Shown: one piece after another, positions 1-6,506 of the stretch
Position numbering within the stretch: the first letter of the stretch is position 1
How the letters are laid out: every line of letters begins with the position of its first letter
Source of the DNA: JBGTBQ01 sp041749275
GTDB taxonomy: Bacteria > Acidobacteriota > Blastocatellia > Pyrinomonadales > Pyrinomonadaceae
NCBI GenBank assembly: GCA_041749275.1
Contig: JBGTBQ010000310.1
Location: 1 to 19,595 of the forward strand
Length of the DNA: 19,595 bases
Direction of reading: 5' to 3'
Made by a program: the position numbers and the translations under genes
Notes under the pieces: generated by a model
What the model was told of the DNA's origin: nothing
The model's database searches: none
What the model saw: only the letters and a program-made list of their open reading frames with translations

Positions 1-1
1 A

Positions 2-847
2 GAGTCGCCCGCCGCCGGCGACACCGCGCCGAGTCCTTCTCAGTCCGACATCGAAAAGGCCGCGAAGATCGCTGAAGCGAAGGCGAAAGCGGCAGCGTTC
101 AATGAGGCCGCCGCCGCGAAGGCCGCCGCGACGCCCGGCGCACCCGGAGCCGCCCCGACAGCCGGAGCAGGCATCCCGAAGCCGCCCGTCAAGAAGCAGC
201 CCGAAGGACCAAAGCCGGAGGACGCATCAGACCACCCGCTCGTCAAAAAACTGCGCGACAAGTTCGAGAGCGCAATCACCGGCGCCTTCGTGTTTCTCGG
301 TCAGCTCTCGATTCACGTCGAGGCCGCGCGCGTGGTCGAAGTCTGCACGGCTCTGCGCGACGATGACGAAACGCCTTTCAACTTTCTCTGCGACCTGACC
401 TGCGTCCACTGGCCCGACCGCGCTGAGACGCCGTTCGAGGTCGTCTATAACCTTTGCTCGATCAGCAAGAATGAGCGCGTGCGTCTGAAAGCGAACGTGA
501 ACGAGGGCGAAGGCGTGGAGAGCGTCACCTCCATCTGGCCCACGGCCAACTGGATGGAGCGCGAGGTCTTTGATCTGTACGGCGTGAAGTTCAACCATCA
601 TCCAGACCTGCGCCGCATCCTGCTGCCGCCCGACTGGGAAGGGCATCCGCTCCGGAAGGAATACCCGCTGCATCCGGTCGAGAACGCTTGGACGGCGAAG
701 CACCTGCCGGAGTTCACCGACGTACAGCGCGAACAACTCGAACAGCGCCGCGCCTACGGCCTCGAAATACTCTCCGTGCCGGACGAACGCCGCATCCGCG
801 AAATTTTCGTCGCTGGCCGGGAGCCGTTGCCGTTGGATAGAAAATAG
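2..847 (+). CDS. nuoC: NADH-quinone oxidoreductase subunit C (30 kDa subunit), 5' end outside window
   Basis: NuoC belongs to the peripheral arm of complex I, next to NuoD, and helps build the connecting fragment that carries electrons to quinone. The 30 kDa subunit signature is clear: ANWMEREVFDLYGVKF followed by the HHPDLRRILLPPDW block and the GHPLRKEYPLH end. The frame is open to the left edge. The first 79 visible residues are a low-complexity Ala/Pro/Lys-rich stretch before the conserved domain begins near LVKKLRDKFE. There is no ATG, GTG or TTG codon in this frame between base 2 and the GTG at 290, which lies inside the conserved domain, so the extension must be translated from a start upstream. 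The usual family length is about 150-220 residues, so this is an N-terminally extended form. The stop TAG abuts a repeat in the spacer to nuoD. Identity is secure; only the start is unknown. Confidence 0.95.
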   Translation, partial: ESPAAGDTAPSPSQSDIEKAAKIAEAKAKAAAFNEAAAAKAAATPGAPGAAPTAGAGIPKPPVKKQPEGPKPEDASDHPLVKKLRDKFESAITGAFVFLGQLSIHVEAARVVEVCTALRDDDETPFNFLCDLTCVHWPDRAETPFEVVYNLCSISKNERVRLKANVNEGEGVESVTSIWPTANWMEREVFDLYGVKFNHHPDLRRILLPPDWEGHPLRKEYPLHPVENAWTAKHLPEFTDVQREQLEQRRAYGLEILSVPDERRIREIFVAGREPLPLDRK

Positions 848-903
848 ACGATGGACGATTGACCATGGCGATGGCAAAGCGGCAGCTTGTATTGTCCATC
901 GTC
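847..903. repeat. Degenerate 7-nt tandem repeat with facing arm, nuoC-nuoD spacer
   Basis: Three 7-mers follow the nuoC stop directly: GACGATG, GACGATT, GACCATG (847-867). A facing arm GTCCATCGTC lies at 894-903 and is the exact reverse complement of GACGATGGAC at 847-856, giving a 10-bp stem with a 37-nt loop. The same architecture recurs in other nuo spacers with other 7-mers. Confidence 0.7.
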
Positions 904-916
904 CGTGCCAAACAGT

Positions 917-2050
917 ATGCACCAAATAGAAGTCGCAAAAACACAGGAGACGCTGCTCGACAACCCCGAAATGATCTTGAACATGGGGCCGCAGCACCCG
1001 TCCACGCATGGCGTGCTGCGCGTCATCCTGCGTCTCGACGGCGAGACCGTGATGGACCTCGACTGCGACATCGGCTACCTGCATCGCGGGATGGAGAAGA
1101 TTTGCGAGAACCGTCTCTACCCGATGATCGCGCCCTACTGGGATAGGCTCGACTATATCGCGGCGGTCTCGAATGGCCTCGTATGGGTCGAGACCGTCGA
1201 GCAGATGATGGCATTAGATGTGCCGCCGCGCGCGCACTACATTCGCACCATCCTGACGGAACTGAACCGCATCGCCTCGCACCTCTTGTGGCTCGCCACG
1301 CACGGACTCGATATCGGTTCGTTCACCGTCCTGTTGTGGGCCTTGCGCGAGCGCGAGGAGATTCTGAAGATTTTCGAGCAGCAGTTCGGCGCGCGTCTGA
1401 CGTGCCATGCGTGGCGCATCGGCGGGATGCCGAACGACGCTTACGACGGCTTCACCGAAGACGTGGAGCGCTTCATCGGCAACTTCCCGCATCGGCTCGA
1501 AGAGTATGAGACGCTCTTGACGGAGAACCGCATCTGGCTCGGTCGCACGGTCGGCATCGGCGTCATCTCGGCGGAAGACGCGGTGGCGATTGGTTTGTCG
1601 GGGCCGGCGCTGCGCGGCTCCGGCATCGCCTACGACTTACGCAAGGCACGCCCTTACGCCGCTTACGCAGACATGGAGTTCGACATCCCGGTCGGCGAGA
1701 ACGGCGATACCTACGACCGTTATCTCGTCCGCCTCGAAGAGATGCGACAGTCGCGCCGCATCGTCCAGCAGGCGCTCAAGAACCTGCCGGACGGCCCCGT
1801 GATGGCGAAGGTTCCGAAAGTGATAAAGCCGCCCGTGGGTGATTACTATCATTCAATCGAGGGGCCGAAGGGCGAACTCGGCTGTTACGTCGTCTCCGAC
1901 GGATCGAGCCGCCCCTACCGCGTCCGCGTGCGTCCCGCGTGCCTTATCAATCTTCAGGCGCTCCGGCAGATGTGCATCGGGCACCTCGTCGCCGACGTGG
2001 TCGCCATCATCGGCACGCTCGACATCGTGCTCGGCGAGATAGACAGATAA
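917..2050 (+). CDS. nuoD: NADH-quinone oxidoreductase subunit D (49 kDa subunit)
   Basis: NuoD forms, with NuoB and NuoH, the quinone-binding cavity of complex I and is related to the large subunit of NiFe hydrogenases. Seen here: the N-terminal block NMGPQHPSTHGVLRV (residues 22-36) with the conserved His residues of the quinone pocket, the CENRLYPMIAPYWDRLDY segment, the ELNRIASHLLWL helix and the classical C-terminal end GTLDIVLGEIDR. I chose ATG 917 (377 aa), since the protein then starts MHQIEVAKTQETLLDNPEMI. A TTG at 887 is in frame but lies inside the spacer repeat. No good Shine-Dalgarno sequence is visible before 917; the spacer before it is repeat DNA. It lies 69 nt after nuoC. It is followed by a repeat-containing spacer and an allA-like gene in place of the nuoEFG genes often found there. 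Length and motifs are normal. Confidence 0.96.
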   Translation: MHQIEVAKTQETLLDNPEMILNMGPQHPSTHGVLRVILRLDGETVMDLDCDIGYLHRGMEKICENRLYPMIAPYWDRLDYIAAVSNGLVWVETVEQMMALDVPPRAHYIRTILTELNRIASHLLWLATHGLDIGSFTVLLWALREREEILKIFEQQFGARLTCHAWRIGGMPNDAYDGFTEDVERFIGNFPHRLEEYETLLTENRIWLGRTVGIGVISAEDAVAIGLSGPALRGSGIAYDLRKARPYAAYADMEFDIPVGENGDTYDRYLVRLEEMRQSRRIVQQALKNLPDGPVMAKVPKVIKPPVGDYYHSIEGPKGELGCYVVSDGSSRPYRVRVRPACLINLQALRQMCIGHLVADVVAIIGTLDIVLGEIDR

Positions 2051-2055
2051 AGAAA

Positions 2056-2123
2056 GGGTGTTGGGTGTTGGGTGCTGGGTTTTAGGTTTTCAACCAGCAC
2101 CCAACACCTAACACCCAACACCC
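2056..2123. repeat. Degenerate 7-nt tandem repeat, two facing arms, nuoD-allA spacer
   Basis: The left arm holds five 7-mers: GGGTGTT, GGGTGTT, GGGTGCT, GGGTTTT, AGGTTTT (2056-2090). The right arm (2092-2123) reads AACCAGC, ACCCAAC, ACCTAAC, ACCCAAC, ACCC, which are reverse complements of the same unit. The arms face each other with almost no loop and could fold into an imperfect stem of about 30 bp. The array begins 5 nt after the nuoD stop and ends 5 nt before the next ATG. Confidence 0.85.
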
Positions 2124-2128
2124 TGTTT

Positions 2129-2602
2129 ATGAAAACCATCCACCTGCCCGTCCAGACGATGACGCGCGAGGCGTTCGCGCCCTTCGGCGTGTTGATTGAC
2201 AGTCGCGGCTCGGTCGAGGTTGATTTCGGGCTGGGCGTGCCCTGTCTGACGGGCGCGACCTCTGAGCGCCGCGCCTTCAGCTTCGAGTTCATGGCGCGCC
2301 ACAAGCACACGATGCAGGTCTTCTCGCCCCTCGCCAGTTCGCAGGCCATCATCTGCGTCGCCCCGGCGAACGGGCGCGAGGCGCCGGATGTTGAAAGCGT
2401 CGTCGCCTTCCGCGTCGAAGGGCGACTGCCGTATGCCTACCACCGAGGCACGTGGCACACGCCGCCCTTCGCCCTCGGCGAGTGGTACTCTTACCTCGTC
2501 GTTGACCGCAGCGGCACGCTCGACGATGATTACGAGTTGGTGGATTTGAAGGCGACGCGTGATTGCGTCTTTGAGATAGAATTCTCACCCTCACCTCGAT
2601 GA
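2129..2602 (+). CDS. allA: Ureidoglycolate lyase (AllA) family protein
   Basis: AllA-type enzymes split ureidoglycolate into glyoxylate and urea in the late steps of purine (allantoin) breakdown, using a small cupin-like beta-barrel. This 157-residue protein has the length of the family (about 160) and its recognisable layout: an N-terminal TREAFAPFGVLIDS block, the FMARHKHTMQVFSPL strand with two His residues, and the late YHRGTWHTPPFAL motif that matches the YHR-x-WHxPLFA stretch of AllA. ATG 2129 is chosen because the conserved domain starts at once after it; a start at 2072 would translate repeat DNA. No clear Shine-Dalgarno sequence is present. The gene sits between nuoD and the nuoH side of the complex I cluster, with no other purine-catabolism gene visible. 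Family assignment is fairly firm; substrate and role here are inference. Confidence 0.8.
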   Translation: MKTIHLPVQTMTREAFAPFGVLIDSRGSVEVDFGLGVPCLTGATSERRAFSFEFMARHKHTMQVFSPLASSQAIICVAPANGREAPDVESVVAFRVEGRLPYAYHRGTWHTPPFALGEWYSYLVVDRSGTLDDDYELVDLKATRDCVFEIEFSPSPR

Positions 2603-2615
2603 AAGGAAAGATGAA

Positions 2616-2999
2616 ATGAGCACCGACCGCTTCACCGAAATCCTCAACTATCTGAGCGCGATGAGCCGCGAGATGGGCGAATTCCGCGCGGAGAACAAAA
2701 AACAGCTTGGAGAAATCAACCTCCGCCTTGACACCGTGGAGAAACGGCTGGATGTCATAGAGAAACGGCTGGATGCTGTGGAAACGAGGTTGGACGGCAT
2801 GGATACACGCCTGAGCGGTGTGGAGAAACGGCTTGACCACTTTGAGATCGTGATGCGTGCAAAGTTCGACGACGTTAGTTCGGACATCCGCCGCTTGCAT
2901 CATAAGTTTGAGAACGTGCAGGAAGACTCGATGGAATTGCGAATCGAACAACGGGATCAGAGAAAGCGGATAGAGGAGCTTGAAAGAAAGCAAGCGTGA
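2616..2999 (+). CDS. Small coiled-coil protein of unknown function
   Basis: A 127-residue hydrophilic protein with no signal peptide or membrane segment. Residues 36-77 are six 7-residue units of the form xRLDxVE (for example KRLDVIE, KRLDAVE, TRLDGMD), with hydrophobic residues at a and d positions, which predicts a parallel coiled coil. A second helical stretch follows to the C-terminus, ending EELERKQA. At DNA level the units are near-repeats of 21 nt (2721-2846), with copies of a GAGAAACGGCT core, showing recent unit duplication. The start ATG 2616 has a GGAAAG-like ribosome site at about 7 nt. It ends 6 nt before the nuoH start, so it is probably co-translated with nuoH. Proteins of this kind are common and weakly conserved; it could be a scaffold or a membrane-complex accessory factor, but no function can be assigned. 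Confidence 0.7.
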   Translation: MSTDRFTEILNYLSAMSREMGEFRAENKKQLGEINLRLDTVEKRLDVIEKRLDAVETRLDGMDTRLSGVEKRLDHFEIVMRAKFDDVSSDIRRLHHKFENVQEDSMELRIEQRDQRKRIEELERKQA

Positions 3000-3005
3000 T
3001 CTGCC

Positions 3006-4328
3006 ATGTTTGATATGAAGCTGCTTGCCTTGTTCGCCCCGCCGAATTTCATAGACGGACTCCTGCTGAAGTTTTTCAGCCCGGAGACGGTCAACCACGT
3101 CGTCTGGCCGTTCATACAGATCGGCGCGGTCGTCACCGCCGTCGCGGTGTGGGCGGCTTACGCCACGTATCTCGAAAGAAAAATCTCGGCCTTCATGCAG
3201 GCGCGGCTGGGGCCGATGCGCGTCGGGCCGTGGGGTCTGTTGCAGCCCATCGCCGACGCCATCAAGCTGCTGACCAAAGAGGACATCACGCCGGACAAGG
3301 CGGACAACTACATCTTCAAGTTCGCGCCTTACATCTCGGTCGTCGCCGCTTTCGTCGTCTTCGTCGTCATCCCGTTCGCGCCGAGTTGGGGCGTCATCAC
3401 GGACATCAACATCGGCCTGCTGTTTATCCTCTCGGTTTCGTCGGTCGGCGTGCTCGCGCTGATTCTCGCGGGGTGGGCGTCGAACTCGAAATACGCGCTG
3501 CTCGGCGGCCTGCGCTCATCGGCGCAGATGGTCTCGTATGAAGTCTCGATGGGTCTCTCGCTGATCGGCGCGCTGATGTTCGCGCGCACGCTCTCGATGT
3601 CCGGCATCGTCGGGGCGCAGGCGGCGGACTCGGTCTGGTTTATCCTGTATCAGCCGCTCGGCTTCGTCATCTTTCTCGTGAGCGGCATCGCCGAAAACAA
3701 TCGCGCGCCGTTCGATTTGCCGGAGGCGGAGTCGGAACTGGTCGCCGGTTTCCACACCGAATATTCCGGGATGCGCTGGTCGCTCTTCTTTATGGCCGAG
3801 TACGCGGCGATGATCGTGGTCTCGGCGGTGGCGACCGCCGTCTACCTCGGCGGGTGGTACTTCCCCGGCGTGCTCTGGCTCGCGGGCGGTTACAACAACA
3901 TCTGGGTGCTGCTGAGTCTCATCGTCTTCGTCGCCAAGATGGGCGTCTTGCTCTACCTCTATTTCTGGATGCGCTGGACGTTCCCGCGTTATCGTTACGA
4001 TCAGTTGATGGACTTGGGCTGGAAGTGGATGATCCCGGCTTCGCTCATCAACATCGTCTGGACGGCGTTGGCCGTCTTCGTCGTGCAGGCGCTCGACGGC
4101 TGGCGCGGCTTCAACACCATCGAGTCGCTCACGCGCGGTCTGAATCTGACGGCGACGGGTAAGGTCGTGATGATCGGTCTCGGCCTCGTGGGCGTCTTTC
4201 TCACCGCCGCCCTGCTCTCGACGATCAACTGGCGCTCACGCGACTTTAACTTGAAGAAGCAGCGCCGCGAGGTGCGTCTCGTCAGCCCGCCGCGGGGCAA
4301 ACCCGCGGTCGCATTGAAGGAGGGATGA
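3006..4328 (+). CDS. nuoH: NADH-quinone oxidoreductase subunit H
   Basis: NuoH is the membrane subunit of complex I that forms the quinone entry tunnel and links redox chemistry to the proton pumps. Both family signatures are present: ERKISAFMQARLGPMRVG (residues 57-74) and NRAPFDLPEAESELVAGFHT followed by EYSG (residues 232-255), including the acidic residues of the E-channel. The hydrophobic profile gives the expected eight or so membrane helices. Its 440 residues are longer than the usual 320-350; the extra length is split between the N-terminal 35 residues, loops and a basic C-terminal tail. ATG 3006 is used; ATG 3015 (MKLLALF) is equally possible. The stop codon TGA (4326-4328) falls inside the first unit of the following 7-nt repeat. 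It is 6 nt from the coiled-coil gene, so the two are likely on one transcript. Confidence 0.97.
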   Translation: MFDMKLLALFAPPNFIDGLLLKFFSPETVNHVVWPFIQIGAVVTAVAVWAAYATYLERKISAFMQARLGPMRVGPWGLLQPIADAIKLLTKEDITPDKADNYIFKFAPYISVVAAFVVFVVIPFAPSWGVITDINIGLLFILSVSSVGVLALILAGWASNSKYALLGGLRSSAQMVSYEVSMGLSLIGALMFARTLSMSGIVGAQAADSVWFILYQPLGFVIFLVSGIAENNRAPFDLPEAESELVAGFHTEYSGMRWSLFFMAEYAAMIVVSAVATAVYLGGWYFPGVLWLAGGYNNIWVLLSLIVFVAKMGVLLYLYFWMRWTFPRYRYDQLMDLGWKWMIPASLINIVWTALAVFVVQALDGWRGFNTIESLTRGLNLTATGKVVMIGLGLVGVFLTAALLSTINWRSRDFNLKKQRREVRLVSPPRGKPAVALKEG

Positions 4329-4409
4329 GGGATGAAGGATGAGGGATGAAATCGTGACGATGACATCAAGAGTTTTTTCCCTCATCCTTCATCCTTCATC
4401 CTTCATCCC
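4322..4409. repeat. Degenerate 7-nt tandem repeat, two facing arms, nuoH-nuoI spacer
   Basis: The left arm is four units GGGATGA, GGGATGA, AGGATGA, GGGATGA (4322-4349). The right arm is four units TCATCCT, TCATCCT, TCATCCT, TCATCCC (4382-4409). Paired antiparallel, the 28-nt arms differ only at single A/G positions of the units, so G-U pairs or one mismatch per unit. The 32-nt loop contains a T6 run (4373-4378). The left arm overlaps the last two codons of nuoH. Confidence 0.9.
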
Positions 4410-4427
4410 TTAGTTTGAGGAGTTGTT

Positions 4428-4961
4428 ATGCCGCTCGTACATATACCGCAGCCGACGTGGAAGGAGAAGCTCAAGCGTTTCTTTCTCGTTGACTTGATAG
4501 GCGGGTTGAAGCTCACGCTGAAATACAACATCGGCGCGCTGACGGACAAAGATTCCGTCGGGGGGCGCGGGATTTACACGGAGCAATACCCGAAGGAGCG
4601 CCCGCTGGTCGCGCCGCGTTTCCACGGCGCGCCGCGTCTGAACATGGACCCGGAGACGCACGAAAGTTTGTGCATCGCCTGCAACCTCTGCGCGCTCGCC
4701 TGTCCGGAAGATTGCATTGACGTGATCGCGATGGACATCGAGATGACGGTCGGCGGCAAGGCGCGAAAAAAGAAGGTCTTGGACGAATTCATCTTCGACA
4801 CCTCGCGCTGCATGTTCTGCGCGCTCTGTCAGGAGGCGTGCCCGACGGCCTGTCTTGAACTGACGCAGGATTTTGAACTCGCCACCTACTCGCGCGCCGG
4901 TTTTGTCTGGAACCGCGAGATGCTCGAACAGGGGCGCGAGGTCAAGAAGTTTGAAGCCTGA
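4428..4961 (+). CDS. nuoI: NADH-quinone oxidoreductase subunit I, 2x[4Fe-4S] ferredoxin-like
   Basis: NuoI carries iron-sulfur clusters N6a and N6b that pass electrons through the peripheral arm towards N2 in NuoB. Two ferredoxin motifs are visible: CIACNLCALACP (Cys82, 85, 88, 92; plus Cys96) and CMFCALCQEACP (Cys128, 131, 134, 138; plus Cys142). The N-terminal amphipathic part WKEKLKRFFLVDLIGGLKLT and the PRFHGAPRL stretch before the first motif are typical of NuoI. At 177 residues it has normal length. The start ATG 4428 is supported by a good Shine-Dalgarno sequence GAGGAG at 4417-4422, 5 nt upstream and just outside the repeat. It stands between nuoH and nuoJ, the standard order. Confidence 0.97.
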   Translation: MPLVHIPQPTWKEKLKRFFLVDLIGGLKLTLKYNIGALTDKDSVGGRGIYTEQYPKERPLVAPRFHGAPRLNMDPETHESLCIACNLCALACPEDCIDVIAMDIEMTVGGKARKKKVLDEFIFDTSRCMFCALCQEACPTACLELTQDFELATYSRAGFVWNREMLEQGREVKKFEA

Positions 4962-4962
4962 G

Positions 4963-5046
4963 CAGTGTTCAGTGTAAGCCAAGTCGCGGGCTGCGCCAGA
5001 GCGCCGACTGAAAACGACGAAGTCTGAAAACCGAAAACCGAAAACC
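4963..5046. repeat. Short 7-nt tandem repeats in nuoI-nuoJ spacer
   Basis: Two small runs are seen: CAGTGTT CAGTGTA (4963-4976) just after the nuoI stop, and CTGAAAA CCGAAAA CCGAAAA CC (5024-5046) running directly into the nuoJ ATG. An isolated CTGAAAA also lies at 5008-5014. The repeat occupies the place where the nuoJ ribosome binding site should be; no Shine-Dalgarno sequence is left. Confidence 0.7.
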
Positions 5047-5718
5047 ATGATTCTTTCAGGTTGGGAAGCCTTCTTCTTCTGGATGTTCGCCATCGCGGCG
5101 CTGGTGGCGGGCTTGCTGACCGTGATGGCGAAGAACGCCGTCCACTCAGCGCTGTTCCTGATCTCGGCGCTGGTGTCGGTGGCGGCGCTCTTCGTCCTGC
5201 TCGGCGCGGAGTTCATCGCGGGCGTGCAGATACTGGTCTACGTCGGCGGTGTGATGGTGCTGTTTCTGTTCGTCATCATGCTCGTCAACGTGAGCGCCGA
5301 AGAGCGCGGGAGCGAGGAGTTGTTCAACCGCCCGTCGCAGGTCGGCGCGAGCCTCTTCTTCGCGGCGCTGCTCGTCTTCGGACTCATGTACGCCATCCAG
5401 AACTCCGCCGGCCACTTCCAGCCGCCGAGCGAGCGCGGCGCAACTCTCGCGGAGCGCGCCGAAGCGCAACGAGAGGCGCGAAACGCGGAGGAGTCGGGCT
5501 TGCGTCCGGCGGCGACCGGAACGACCAGAATTTCGCTGGACACGCAGCAGGTCGGCGCGAGCCTTTATCGCTACGGCAGCCTCCCGTTCGAGATCGCCAG
5601 CGTGCTCCTGCTCGTCGCCATCGTCGGGTCGGTGCTGCTCGCGCGGACGGCGAAGCAGGAGGCCGCGGCGGACGACCTTGCGCCGGAAGTTTTGAAAGAG
5701 GTTGAAAGAGAGACGTAA
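5047..5718 (+). CDS. nuoJ: NADH-quinone oxidoreductase subunit J
   Basis: NuoJ is a small membrane subunit of complex I whose third helix takes part in the open/closed transition of the E-channel. The diagnostic segment AEFIAGVQILVYVGGVMVLF (residues 54-73) followed by LFVIMLVN is present, with five hydrophobic helices in all: about 8-28, 33-53, 57-81, 101-117 and 181-199. Between helices 4 and 5, residues 122-165 form a hydrophilic insertion rich in Ala, Arg and Glu (AERAEAQREARNAEE), longer than usual. The C-terminus is a charged tail. Total length 223 residues is at the upper end of the family. ATG 5047 directly follows a 7-nt repeat with no Shine-Dalgarno sequence, so initiation may be weak or dependent on coupling. 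Confidence 0.93.
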   Translation: MILSGWEAFFFWMFAIAALVAGLLTVMAKNAVHSALFLISALVSVAALFVLLGAEFIAGVQILVYVGGVMVLFLFVIMLVNVSAEERGSEELFNRPSQVGASLFFAALLVFGLMYAIQNSAGHFQPPSERGATLAERAEAQREARNAEESGLRPAATGTTRISLDTQQVGASLYRYGSLPFEIASVLLLVAIVGSVLLARTAKQEAAADDLAPEVLKEVERET

Positions 5719-5722
5719 TGCC

Positions 5723-5857
5723 GGGAGCGCGGGCGTCCCGCCCGCAAGCGTGCGCCGATACGCTCGAAGTGGTTTAGCTTTCACGCAATCTTGAACTTCT
5801 GCGCGTCTACGGTTTTCGCGCTCACGCGCTCAATGCAGGCGAGACGCCTGCGCTCCC
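5723..5857. repeat. Inverted repeat of two self-palindromic units, nuoJ-nuoK spacer
   Basis: A 24-nt unit at 5723-5746 (GGGAGCGCGGGCGTCCCGCC then CGCA) is inverted at 5834-5857 (TGCAGGCGAGACGCCTGCGC then TCCC). The two match at 21 of 24 positions. Each unit also contains its own hairpin: GCGGGCG/CGCCCGC-like in the left, GCAGGCG/CGCCTGC in the right. The right copy differs at both sides of its stem in a way that keeps pairing. The 87 nt between them hold nothing recognisable. Confidence 0.8.
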
Positions 5858-5894
5858 AGAGGAATTGCCCTCGTCGGACTTCGGTGAAAAGTTT

Positions 5895-6293
5895 ATGACC
5901 GCATTTTTCGCAACGACATTCTTGCTTTTGTTACAGGACTCAGCGCTCGACCGTATGCGGCAGAGCCTGCTCTATCCAGACCTCACGAAATTTCTGGTGA
6001 TCGGGGCGCTGCTCTTCACCATCGGCGTGGCGGGCGTGCTCACGCGGCGCAACATTATCGTCATCTTCATGTCCATCGAGTTGATCCTGAACGCCGCTAA
6101 CTTAAACTTCATCGCCTTCGCGCGATACTACGAAGCGACCGGCGGCTTGAACGCCATCGCCGGGCAGGTCTTCACCGTCTTTGTCATTGTCGTCGCCGCC
6201 GCCGAAGCCGCCATCGGACTCGGCATCGTCATCGCGCTCTACCGCAACCGCGAGACGATCTTCGTGGACAAGATTGATTTACTCAAATGGTAG
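5895..6293 (+). CDS. nuoK: NADH-quinone oxidoreductase subunit K
   Basis: NuoK is a three-helix membrane subunit of complex I related to MrpC antiporter subunits; two buried Glu residues are needed for proton transfer. Both are visible: Glu62 in MSIELILNAANLNFIAF and Glu104 in AAAEAAIGLGIVIALYR. The core LTKFLVIGALLFTIGVAGVL and the RRNIIVI turn are characteristic. Start choice is uncertain: ATG 5895 gives 132 residues, with a hydrophobic N-terminal stretch MTAFFATTFLLLLQ that could be an extra helix; ATG 5955 gives 112 residues, nearer to the usual 100-105; TTG 5865 would lie next to the spacer repeat. None has a convincing Shine-Dalgarno sequence. Identity is certain. Confidence 0.93.
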   Translation: MTAFFATTFLLLLQDSALDRMRQSLLYPDLTKFLVIGALLFTIGVAGVLTRRNIIVIFMSIELILNAANLNFIAFARYYEATGGLNAIAGQVFTVFVIVVAAAEAAIGLGIVIALYRNRETIFVDKIDLLKW

Positions 6294-6320
6294 AGACAGT
6301 TTTCTGTTTTTAAGCAAAAG

Positions 6321-6472
6321 CTATATGGAAGCTACACCAAGAAGTGGATGTGTTGTCAGAACCGCCTGCGGTAGCGGGCGGGCGCTGGCCGCGCAAGCAC
6401 CCGCCCGCTACCGCAGGCGGTTCTGACCTGCCCGCGCCGTCTAGTCTGTCTCTTGGTGTGCGCGGCATATAG
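6321..6472. repeat. Nested inverted repeat (MITE/REP-like), nuoK-nuoL spacer
   Basis: Three nested pairs share one centre: CTATATG 6321-6327 with CATATAG 6466-6472; ACACCAAGA 6334-6342 with TCTTGGTGT 6451-6459; and a perfect 28-bp pair 6355-6382 with 6400-6427 starting GTCAGAACCGCCTGCGGTAG. The spacing between the two outer motifs is 6 nt on both sides. The 28-bp arms enclose a 17-nt loop and also contain an internal hairpin around GCCTGCGGTAGCGGGC. No coding sequence is inside. It resembles a non-autonomous palindromic element, but no transposase is in the window. Confidence 0.85.
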
Positions 6473-6481
6473 AAGACCGGG

Positions 6482-6506
6482 AACTGAAAACTAAAATCTG
6501 AAAACT
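6482..6506. repeat. Short 7-nt tandem repeat before nuoL
   Basis: Units AACTGAA, AACTAAA, ATCTGAA and a partial AACT run straight into the nuoL start codon at 6507. No Shine-Dalgarno sequence lies between them. This is the same arrangement as before nuoJ and a similar A-rich 7-mer. Confidence 0.65.

Noticed and set aside
227..1084. Minus-strand open frame opposite nuoC and nuoD
   Set aside because: It crosses two well-identified genes and a repeat spacer and has no recognisable domain.
2056..4409. Tandem repeats as a CRISPR array
   Set aside because: Units are 7 nt with no unique spacers between them, and no cas gene is present.
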